Below are positions 54,481 to 60,593 of a stretch of DNA of 60,593 nucleotides, piece after piece (positions within the stretch are counted from its first letter, which is position 1; each line of letters starts with the position of its first letter). This DNA is from Oscillospiraceae bacterium (lineage in GTDB: Bacteria; Bacillota; Clostridia; Oscillospirales; Oscillospiraceae). Under the pieces are notes generated by a model. That model searched no databases. It was not told the DNA's origin and saw only the letters and a program-made list of their open reading frames with translations. The translations under genes were made by a program, and so were the position numbers. Location of the stretch: assembly GCA_017508045.1 (NCBI GenBank), contig JAFVZT010000025.1, positions 1 to 60,593 of the forward strand, written 5' to 3'.

Positions 54481-55173
54481 TTAAAAAAGACCGGCAATAA
54501 AAAACCAAATTGCAGGGAGAACCAGCGCCGGGAGCATATTGCCCACCCGAATGCGGTCCTTGGTAAGCCCTAAAATATTTATGCCGGTGGCAATGAGTAT
54601 AATGCCGCCCACCGCGCTCATTTCCGTAATTGCCTGGGGCGCTAAAAGCGGCTCAATCAGACCTGCCAGCAGAGTTAATGCGCCTTGATACACAAATACA
54701 GTCAGGGCGGAAAAAACTACACCCAGTCCCATTGTGGCGGCAAAGGTCACAGCCATGACACCGTCAAGGGTGGATTTGGCAAAAATGGTGCTGTAGTCTC
54801 CCCGCAAACCGGCATCAAAGCTGCCCATAACAGCCATAGAGCCGACGCAAAACAGAAGACTAGCGGTAACAAAGCCCTCGGTAAACTGCCCGCCGCCTTT
54901 TTTGGCAACCTTATTTTTTAACCATTGTCCGGCAGCGTCCAGACCGGCTTCGATTTTCGTTAGCTCGCCCACAACCGTACCGATTACCAGACAGATAATC
55001 ACAATTAAAATATTTTCGTTTTTTATAGCCCCGGTGATACCGATGACCATGGTGCAAATACCAAGACCGGACACGATGGTTTTGGTATGCTCCTGCTTGA
55101 GCCGGCCTCCCAGCAGCATACCCAAAAAGCCTCCGGCGATAACTGCCAGAGTGTTTACAATTACAGCAAGCAT
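54481..55173 (-). CDS. DUF554 (YqgA-like) membrane protein
   Basis: The 230-residue protein has six to seven hydrophobic helices and the DUF554 signature segments GGFLGMLLGGRLKQEHTKTI, LCVGSMAVMGSFDAGLRGD and GGIILIATGINILGL. The family is likely a transporter but its substrate is not known. The start at 55173 follows AGAGG. It probably shares a transcript with the lipid kinase 60 bases downstream. Confidence 0.85.
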   Translation of the reverse strand: MLAVIVNTLAVIAGGFLGMLLGGRLKQEHTKTIVSGLGICTMVIGITGAIKNENILIVIICLVIGTVVGELTKIEAGLDAAGQWLKNKVAKKGGGQFTEGFVTASLLFCVGSMAVMGSFDAGLRGDYSTIFAKSTLDGVMAVTFAATMGLGVVFSALTVFVYQGALTLLAGLIEPLLAPQAITEMSAVGGIILIATGINILGLTKDRIRVGNMLPALVLPAIWFFIAGLF

Positions 55174-55204
55174 AGCATAACCTCTGTTTGTTTTGTTGCA
55201 TCTT

Positions 55205-55233
55205 ATTATAGCACTGTTTTTACTTTGTGGCAA
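55205..55233 (-). promoter_or_regulatory. Promoter of the DUF554 gene
   Basis: On the minus strand TTGCCA (55233-55228) and TATAAT (55210-55205) are 17 bases apart. It is divergent from the promoter at 55260-55287. Confidence 0.75.
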
Positions 55234-55259
55234 GAAATCTACATTTTTTTGGAAAAAAC

Positions 55260-55287
55260 TTGTAATATTTTCTTAAGGTGGTATACT
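55260..55287 (+). promoter_or_regulatory. Promoter of the PepSY lipoprotein gene
   Basis: TTGTAA (55260-55265) and TATACT (55282-55287) are 16 bases apart, 33 bases before the ATG. Confidence 0.65.
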
Positions 55288-55319
55288 GGTAAAAAGGAAA
55301 AGAAAAGGAGTTGGTTTCG

Positions 55320-55595
55320 ATGAAGAAAAAACTGCTGTGTCTGGTGCTTGCGCTGACGGTATGCCTGGGGCTTTTGACTGCCTGCGGAGGAAGCTCCGAT
55401 GTGATTACCGAGGCGCAGGCCATTGAAATTGCCTTGGATGCCGCCGGACTGGAAATAACTGCGGTGGATGATGTACACAACCATCCGGGAGATTATCAGG
55501 GTGCGCCTTGCTACAACATCCACATCACAGCCGGAGATCGGGAGTACACCTTCTCCATTCATGCCGTTACCGGCGAAATTTTGAACAGGGAATAA
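55320..55595 (+). CDS. Small lipoprotein with one PepSY domain
   Basis: The 91-residue protein has a lipoprotein signal with lipobox LLTAC (Cys about 21) and a single PepSY domain (ITEAQAIEIALDAAGL ... YTFSIHAVTGEILNRE). PepSY domains can inhibit peptidases or bind ligands at the cell surface; the partner here is unknown. AAAAGGAG precedes the ATG. No terminator is obvious before the next promoter. Confidence 0.85.
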   Translation: MKKKLLCLVLALTVCLGLLTACGGSSDVITEAQAIEIALDAAGLEITAVDDVHNHPGDYQGAPCYNIHITAGDREYTFSIHAVTGEILNRE

Positions 55596-55643
55596 AAAGC
55601 CTTGTCCTGCAATATGTTTTTGAAAATACTTTTTCCGAAACGG

Positions 55644-55672
55644 TTGCATTTTGGAATATAAATTGCTATACT
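55644..55672 (+). promoter_or_regulatory. Promoter of the large lipoprotein gene
   Basis: TTGCAT (55644-55649) and TATACT (55667-55672) are 17 bases apart. A GATACG/CGTATC hairpin (55717-55732) lies in the leader between a GGAAAG site and the start. Confidence 0.75.
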
Positions 55673-55743
55673 TTAATTGAGGTCATACCTGACCTTTTAA
55701 GATTTGAGAAAGGAAAGATACGAAACCGTATCGGGTGAAGATT

Positions 55744-57336
55744 ATGAAACAGATGTTTAAGAAATTTGTTTCCGTAACAATGGCGGTGCTGATGCTCCTG
55801 TCTTTGGCAGCCTGCGGCCCCAAGACCGGCGGAGAGGATACTGCAAATAATCCTATGTCCCTGGATCCCAAGGCCCATATGCTTCAGGTGGAGGGTAAGT
55901 GGATAAGCCAGCTGACCGGCAGCATAAGCGAGGCACTGGGCGCATATTCGGCAGAGCAGGTATCTACCGGCATCAAGGCGGATATGACTTTGCGTGTAGG
56001 TGAAAAGCTGCAGCAGCTTCTCGGCGGCTCAGATATGGACTTGTCCTTCTTGGAATCTATCGGCCTGAATATGGATATCAAGGTCAAGGACGATTTGATG
56101 AAGTATTTGGCAGATATCGAGCTCAACGACACCAAGCTTGGCACTTTGGACATGGTTATGGATACGGTGTCTCAAAAAGCATGGCTGGGTCTGCCCGGAC
56201 TGACTGATAAGTACATCGAAACGAGCCTTGCCGGTACACAGGACGGTATGGGCAGCGCAACTGCGATGATGTCTGCTGAGACGCTGAAGCAGTTTGCGGA
56301 GCTGTTGCCGGATGCAACCAAGCTGGAAACGGTTCTTCAGCGCTACTTAATGATGGTTTATGAGGGTGTGCCGGAGGTTAAACGGCAGGAGCAGGTGCTG
56401 GAGCTGAACGGACTGAAGCAGGACGTTGTGGTTTTGGAATATACCGTTACCGAGAAAGACCTTGCCAAGCTTGTCAAAACAATTTTGGAAAAAGCCAAGC
56501 AGGATACCGACCTGAAGGCGCTTTTAGAGGAGTTCCAGGAAAAGTATAACGACCTGATGGAAGAAAGCTACGGTGCCCAGTGGCAGGATGTAGACCTGTA
56601 TAACCAGATGCTTGATGTAATTGACGATGCGCTGGAGAGTCTTACTGAGAATACGGAGTATAAGGAAAGCAACTACATCACCGAAAAGATTTATCTGGAC
56701 AAGAGCTTCAATGTCATCGGACGCTACATAAGCATGACAACTGAGGGCGAGCTGGACATAGAGCTGTATGCCAAGCAGGTTACACAGGGCAATGCCTTCG
56801 CTATGGAGATGGCATTGCAGACAAGTGATGTTATTTCAACCATTGACAATGTGGGCTATTCCAAGCTTGCAATCTCCGGTGAGGGAACAATCAAGGATGG
56901 CGCACACACCGGCAAGCTGACTCTGGCTATGGCAAACAGCGAAAAGACTCTGCCCTTGCTGGAGATGGAGCTGAAGGATGTAGCACAGTCCGGTGAGCGC
57001 GGTGAGCTTAAGCTTGACCCCTCCGCACAGCTTTTGACTATGCTTATGGGCGAGGATGCGGCTGTTTTGGATTTCGGCCTGCAGATGAAATGGTCTGTGG
57101 AAGGCAAGAAGGCCAGCTACACTGTGGATGTTTTGATGAACGATCTGCTGCTGGCAGGCCTGGATATCAGCATCGATGAAAGCACAGGAAGCGATATTGC
57201 AAAGCCCGGCAGTGGGGCAGTTACCCAGGATATGCAGGAGTGGATGGCAGGTCTGGATATGCAAAAGCTGTTGCAGAATTTGCAGACAGCCGGTGTGCCT
57301 GAGGCTCTTTTAAATTCTCTGATGGGTCAGGGCTGA
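55744..57336 (+). CDS. Large lipoprotein of unknown function
   Basis: The 530-residue protein has a signal peptide with lipobox SLAAC (Cys about 24). The mature part is rich in charged residues and alternating Leu/Met, with LDPKAHMLQVEGKW near the start and LDPSAQLLTMLMGED near 420. These similar segments might mark two related halves. I do not recognise the family. The ATG at 55744 has only a weak site (GGGTG); a better GGAAAG lies upstream of a hairpin. Position before an exporter suggests a substrate- or wall-associated role, which is not shown. Confidence 0.65.
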   Translation: MKQMFKKFVSVTMAVLMLLSLAACGPKTGGEDTANNPMSLDPKAHMLQVEGKWISQLTGSISEALGAYSAEQVSTGIKADMTLRVGEKLQQLLGGSDMDLSFLESIGLNMDIKVKDDLMKYLADIELNDTKLGTLDMVMDTVSQKAWLGLPGLTDKYIETSLAGTQDGMGSATAMMSAETLKQFAELLPDATKLETVLQRYLMMVYEGVPEVKRQEQVLELNGLKQDVVVLEYTVTEKDLAKLVKTILEKAKQDTDLKALLEEFQEKYNDLMEESYGAQWQDVDLYNQMLDVIDDALESLTENTEYKESNYITEKIYLDKSFNVIGRYISMTTEGELDIELYAKQVTQGNAFAMEMALQTSDVISTIDNVGYSKLAISGEGTIKDGAHTGKLTLAMANSEKTLPLLEMELKDVAQSGERGELKLDPSAQLLTMLMGEDAAVLDFGLQMKWSVEGKKASYTVDVLMNDLLLAGLDISIDESTGSDIAKPGSGAVTQDMQEWMAGLDMQKLLQNLQTAGVPEALLNSLMGQG

Positions 57337-57357
57337 TTACAAGAAAATATACCGGGT

Positions 57358-57381
57358 TTGGCGCTGAATTTTCAGCGCCAA
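57358..57381 (+). terminator. Hairpin between the lipoprotein and exporter genes
   Basis: TTGGCGCTGA (57358-57367) pairs with TCAGCGCCAA (57372-57381), followed by GTCCTTTATT. The T run is weak, so it may be a partial terminator or attenuator. Confidence 0.5.
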
Positions 57382-57402
57382 GTCCTTTATTCGGAGAAGA
57401 AT

Positions 57403-58071
57403 ATGAATATCGAAGTCAAACATATCAAAAAGGCCTACGGCAAAAAACAGGTGCTGCAGGATATTTCCCTCACTGCCAACGGCGGGGAATGCATCGGGAT
57501 TTTAGGCAGTAACGGCTGCGGAAAATCTACCCTGCTTTCCATTTTGGCCGGGGTGCAAAAAGCCGACAGCGGCACATTTTTATGTGACGGCGCGGACCTT
57601 TTTTTAAATCCCCGCCGGCGGGAGACCCTGGTAGGGTACGTGCCACAGGGGACGCCCTTAATTGAAGAGCTGTCTGCCTGGGACAATCTGCGCTTATGGT
57701 ATGAAAAAGGGGCTTTGGAAAAATCCCTGGAGGATGGCGTGCTTGCGACTCTGGGCGTTTCGGAGTTTCTCCGGGTGCCGGTTTTTAAAATGTCCGGGGG
57801 AATGAGAAAACGGCTGTCCATTGGCTGCGCTATGGCCAAACAGCCGCCGGTGCTTTTATTGGATGAGCCTACGGCAGCACTGGATTTGGTCTGCAAGGCC
57901 CGCATTGCAGATTACCTGCGCAGCTTTAGGGAAAAGGGCGGCATATTGCTGATGACCACCCACGATGTGCAGGAGCTATCTCTGTGCGACCGGCACTACA
58001 TTATGCGTGACGGTGTACTGGAGCGTTTCCAATATACCGGAAATGTACAGGAATTGGTGTGTAAATTGTGA
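57403..58071 (+). CDS. ABC exporter ATP-binding protein
   Basis: The 222-residue protein shows Walker A GSNGCGKSTLL (about residues 36-46), the signature MSGGMRKRLS (LSGGQ variant), Walker B VLLLDEPTAALD and the switch TTHDVQE. It powers the two permeases that follow. ATG 57403 follows CGGAGAAG. The stop overlaps closely with the next start, leaving one base between genes. Confidence 0.95.
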   Translation: MNIEVKHIKKAYGKKQVLQDISLTANGGECIGILGSNGCGKSTLLSILAGVQKADSGTFLCDGADLFLNPRRRETLVGYVPQGTPLIEELSAWDNLRLWYEKGALEKSLEDGVLATLGVSEFLRVPVFKMSGGMRKRLSIGCAMAKQPPVLLLDEPTAALDLVCKARIADYLRSFREKGGILLMTTHDVQELSLCDRHYIMRDGVLERFQYTGNVQELVCKL

Positions 58072-58072
58072 T

Positions 58073-59278
58073 ATGAGAAAGTATTTTTTACTGCAGTGCA
58101 AGCGGGTGCTGCGGATACTTCCCTTTGTGCTGGCGGTGACAGCGATGCTGTTCGGAGCGTTGTCCGGCGCGTTTTTGGCGGTGAAGCAGCTCAGTGAGGA
58201 CACCGACAGCCACAACAAGTTTAAGGTTGGCGTTGTGGGCAATGCAGGGGATACCTACCTGCAAATGGGCCTTGCGGCGCTGCAATCCATGGACAGCAGC
58301 CGTTTTTCCGTAGAGCTGCAGATGATGACCCAGCAGGAGGCAACGGCTGCGTTGTCGGGTGGTAAAATTGTGGCCTATGTGTCCGTGCCGGATGATTTTT
58401 TACAGGAGGCGTTTTACGGCAATATTATACCCTTGCAATTTGTTGTTCGGGGAAGTGCCGGCGGCTTGGTAACCATCTTAAAGGATGAAATCACCGGCGC
58501 GGTGGAAATACTTTTACTGGAGACCCAGCGAGGGATTTACGGTGTGGGGGATGCTTTGGAGAATGCAGGCTACGGCAATTTGTCCGGAACCCATATCAAT
58601 AAGATCAGTCTGAAGTATGTAGAATTTGTGTTGGACCGGGGAAAGGTCTATGCCACTGAGGAGCTGGGAATTTCTGACGGTCTGGGTCTGGAAGGGTATT
58701 TGCTGTGCGGACTGAGCGCGATTATGCTATTTTTGGCCTGTATGCCCTTTGCGCCGCTGCAGATTCAGTCAGACCAGGCCCTCCGCCGGCTGCTTGCCAG
58801 TCGGGGCGTGGGCGCTGGCAAACAGATTACCTGTGAGTTTACAAGCTATTTATTGGGGCTGCTGGTGTTGGTGCTTCCGGTTTTGTGGGCGGTATCTTCT
58901 ACAGGGGTGCTGCAGGATTACTCCGTAACCGGACAGGACACACTGCAGGTGCTTCCCGTTCTTTTAATGGTTGCCGCCTTTAGCTTTTTCCTATATGAGT
59001 TGGTTCGGGATTATGTCAGTGGGGTGCTGGTGCAGTTTTTTGCCGCGGTGTTTTTGTGCTTCTTTTCCGGCTGTATTTTCCCGGTGTATACTTTGCCTAA
59101 GTCAGTACAGATAGTTGCGGATTTGCTGCCTGCCGGTGCTGCCCGCCGCCAGCTTGCCCAATGCCTGACAGACCAACAATCCTTAGCACCGCTGATGCTG
59201 TTGCTGTGCTACACCGCTGTTTTGCTGGCAGGTGCAGTGTTGCTCCGCAAAAAACGTATGGAAAATGTCAGGGGGTGA
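58073..59278 (+). CDS. ABC-2 type permease, first subunit
   Basis: The 401-residue membrane protein has one N-terminal transmembrane helix (about 15-38), a large outer domain (about 40-220, SEDTDSHNKFKVGVVGNAG) and about six helices in the C-terminal half with the ABC-2 pattern AFSFFLYELVRDYVSGVLVQ. This matches ABC2_membrane_3-type exporters. It pairs with the next gene; the substrate is unknown. It starts two bases after the ATPase stop. Confidence 0.85.
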   Translation: MRKYFLLQCKRVLRILPFVLAVTAMLFGALSGAFLAVKQLSEDTDSHNKFKVGVVGNAGDTYLQMGLAALQSMDSSRFSVELQMMTQQEATAALSGGKIVAYVSVPDDFLQEAFYGNIIPLQFVVRGSAGGLVTILKDEITGAVEILLLETQRGIYGVGDALENAGYGNLSGTHINKISLKYVEFVLDRGKVYATEELGISDGLGLEGYLLCGLSAIMLFLACMPFAPLQIQSDQALRRLLASRGVGAGKQITCEFTSYLLGLLVLVLPVLWAVSSTGVLQDYSVTGQDTLQVLPVLLMVAAFSFFLYELVRDYVSGVLVQFFAAVFLCFFSGCIFPVYTLPKSVQIVADLLPAGAARRQLAQCLTDQQSLAPLMLLLCYTAVLLAGAVLLRKKRMENVRG

Positions 59279-59282
59279 GGGG

Positions 59283-60431
59283 ATGCAGTACATAAAAAAA
59301 GCAGCCCTGTGGCTATGGTTGCTGACCAAACGGCTGTATAAAAAGCCCACCTTTGTGGCGCTGCTGGCTCTGATTCCGGTGCTGCTGACCCTTTACGGAG
59401 TTGTTTCCCGGCAGGACAGCGGCCTTGTGACCATTGCCCTTGCCCGTGAAGACCCTGCCGATACGGTGGCAGAGGAGCTGATGGAGCAGCTGCACCAAAG
59501 CAGCCGGCTGATGGTCTTTCTGGACTGTCCCACACCGGAGGCGGCGCAGCAGGCGGTAATGCAAGGGGATGCTGACGGCGCGTGGATTTTTGCCGCGGAT
59601 CTGCAAAGCCAAATCGCCCGCTTTATTCAAAATCCGGTACGGAAAAATGCCTTTGTCCGGGTGATTGAAAGGGAAAAAAATGTGGCTATGATGCTTACCC
59701 GGGAAAAGCTAAGCGGCGTGGTTTTTTCCGCCTGTTCACCTCAGTTTTATTTGCAGTATATCCGCAGGTCACTGCCCCAGCTGGACCGTGTCAGCGACGA
59801 AACCCTTTTGGAGCAGTATCGGCAGGTGCTGTCGGAGATTAAGCTTTTTGACTTTGTGTTTTTGGAGGGGAATGCTTCGGCTGATTCGGTAATTTCTGCC
59901 GGATATCTTATGACTCCGGTGCGGGGTCTGCTGGCGCTGGCGGTAACCCTTACCGGTCTGGCGGCGGCTATGTATACCCTGCAGGACCGCCGGGCAGGTA
60001 CCTTTGCCTGGGCATCCCGGAGAAAGCAGACGGGGCTTGCCTTTGCAAGCCAGCTGGTGGCTGTGGGGAATGTGGCGCTGGCAATGGTATTGGCGCTGGC
60101 GCTGAACGGTATGACGGTACACTGGCTTCGGGAAGCGGTGTTACTGCTGCTGTTTATCCTGTGCACAGCACTGTTTGCTATGGTGCTGGGACGGCTGCTG
60201 GGCAGCCTGAAGCTGCTGGGTATGGTAATTCCGCTTCTGGCGGTGGTGATGCTGGTGGCTTGTCCGGTGTTCTTTGAACTTCCGGTGCTTCGCTGGCTGC
60301 AATACCTGTTTCCACCAACTTACTATATTCAGGGGGTTTACGCAGACCGATACATTGTTCTTATGCTTTTTTATGCCGCGGCAGCGGCAGGACTGTATTG
60401 GTTTATAGGAATAATTCGACCCCGTGGTTAA
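59283..60431 (+). CDS. ABC-2 type permease, second subunit
   Basis: The 382-residue protein has the same layout as its neighbour: an N-terminal helix (about 23-42), an outer domain of about 180 residues and about six helices at the C terminus. YLFPPTYYIQGVYADR is the conserved end motif of such permeases. It starts four bases after the first permease, behind GGGGGTGAGG. A heteromeric exporter of two permeases and one ATPase is the simplest reading. No terminator is evident before the IS element. Confidence 0.85.
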   Translation: MQYIKKAALWLWLLTKRLYKKPTFVALLALIPVLLTLYGVVSRQDSGLVTIALAREDPADTVAEELMEQLHQSSRLMVFLDCPTPEAAQQAVMQGDADGAWIFAADLQSQIARFIQNPVRKNAFVRVIEREKNVAMMLTREKLSGVVFSACSPQFYLQYIRRSLPQLDRVSDETLLEQYRQVLSEIKLFDFVFLEGNASADSVISAGYLMTPVRGLLALAVTLTGLAAAMYTLQDRRAGTFAWASRRKQTGLAFASQLVAVGNVALAMVLALALNGMTVHWLREAVLLLLFILCTALFAMVLGRLLGSLKLLGMVIPLLAVVMLVACPVFFELPVLRWLQYLFPPTYYIQGVYADRYIVLMLFYAAAAAGLYWFIGIIRPRG

Positions 60432-60485
60432 TAAAAGTCCGCCCTCCGACTGTGAACAGAACCAGTAAAAACGGACAATAGACAA

Positions 60486-60527
60486 AATACCCCCTTATGT
60501 AGGATAATAACTACACGAGGGGGTATT
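60486..60527 (+). promoter_or_regulatory. Hairpin covering the transposase ribosome site
   Basis: AATACCCCCT (60486-60495) pairs with AGGGGGTATT (60518-60527), with an inner TGTAG/CTACA stem (60498-60502/60511-60515). The right arm includes GAGGGGG, the ribosome site of ATG 60531. Confidence 0.7.
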
Positions 60528-60530
60528 GCT

Positions 60531-60593
60531 ATGTCCAAAAGAACATACACACAAGTACAGGTGTTACTGCCTGAGATCCGTGAAATGATTGCG
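60531..60593 (+). CDS. IS3-family-like transposase OrfA (5' part)
   Basis: The 21 codons in the window read MSKRTYTQVQVLLPEIREMI and continue past the edge. This matches the start of small HTH OrfA proteins of IS3-like elements in clostridia. The ribosome site is inside the hairpin just upstream, which would limit translation from read-through transcripts. Confidence 0.55.
   Translation, partial: MSKRTYTQVQVLLPEIREMIA

Larger units (their letters stand above)
60451..60593 (+). mobile_element. Left end of an IS3-like insertion sequence (partial)
   Basis: TGTGAACAGAACC at 60451 is the likely left end, starting with TG as IS3-type elements do. An 80-base leader follows with a strong hairpin (60486-60527) and then a transposase start. 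The right end lies outside the window, so family and target duplication cannot be confirmed. Confidence 0.55.

Overview
The window looks like chromosome from a spore-forming, Gram-positive clostridium, most likely an Oscillospirales/Oscillospiraceae-type gut or rumen bacterium. The evidence is moderate GC content, strong AGGAGG ribosome sites, SigK and a SpoIIQ-like protein, a split GlgC/GlgD pair, a T-box in front of pheST, a class B sortase with an SPKTG-type substrate, and a dockerin on a secreted lysozyme. The taxonomy is inferred from gene content only.

Layout. (1) 1-8.7 kb: the 3' part of a siphovirus-like prophage, read left to right. It runs from a tail-assembly protein and Gp15 through a short tape measure, a small tail protein, a BppU baseplate protein, a tail hub/minor structural protein and a DUF859-like protein to an NlpC/P60 endolysin, a small coiled-coil protein and a holin. 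No capsid, portal, terminase or integrase gene lies in the window. About 400 bases of stacked inverted repeats sit in front of the first complete tail gene. (2) 8.8-15.1 kb: a secreted GH24 lysozyme ending in a dockerin, an MscS channel, glutamate dehydrogenase, and a BspA-like lipoprotein with a repetitive stalk. (3) 15.2-23.6 kb: a cell-surface module with a giant VWA/pilin-repeat adhesin ending in SPKTG, a small Cys-rich protein, a regulator with two helix-turn-helix domains and a divergent class B sortase. (4) 23.7-24.4 kb: an uninterrupted sigK. (5) 24.4-40.4 kb: a Wzx/Wzy-type exopolysaccharide cluster with dTDP-rhamnose synthesis (rmlA, rmlB, rmlD, rmlC), seven glycosyltransferases, polymerase, flippase, UDP-GlcNAc 2-epimerase and a PHP-type phosphotyrosine phosphatase. 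(6) 40.4-46.2 kb, minus strand: a glycogen operon (glgC, glgD, glgA, GH13 amylase, small ORF). (7) 46.4-49.6 kb: a SpoIIQ-like LytM protein, two small membrane proteins and a DUF6062-like protein. (8) 49.6-53.5 kb: T-box plus pheS-pheT. (9) 53.5-60.4 kb: a lipid kinase and a DUF554 membrane protein (minus strand), two lipoproteins, and a three-gene ABC exporter. (10) The right edge enters an IS3-like insertion sequence.

Several short palindromic elements punctuate the chromosome. Three elements of about 100-140 bases, at 345-468, 26554-26655 and 53366-53504, have TGTCAT...ATGACA ends. One of them sits inside the loop of the pheT terminator. Another sits inside the rml gene block, where a perfect consensus promoter restarts transcription.

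The most promising leads are the lysozyme-dockerin fusion with a palindromic operator-like site over its promoter, the SPKTG adhesin/sortase B/dual-HTH regulator module, the split terminator, and a two-gene membrane cassette flanked by paired hairpins. I did not see a clearly new defence or mobile system. All functions are read from motifs without database searches.
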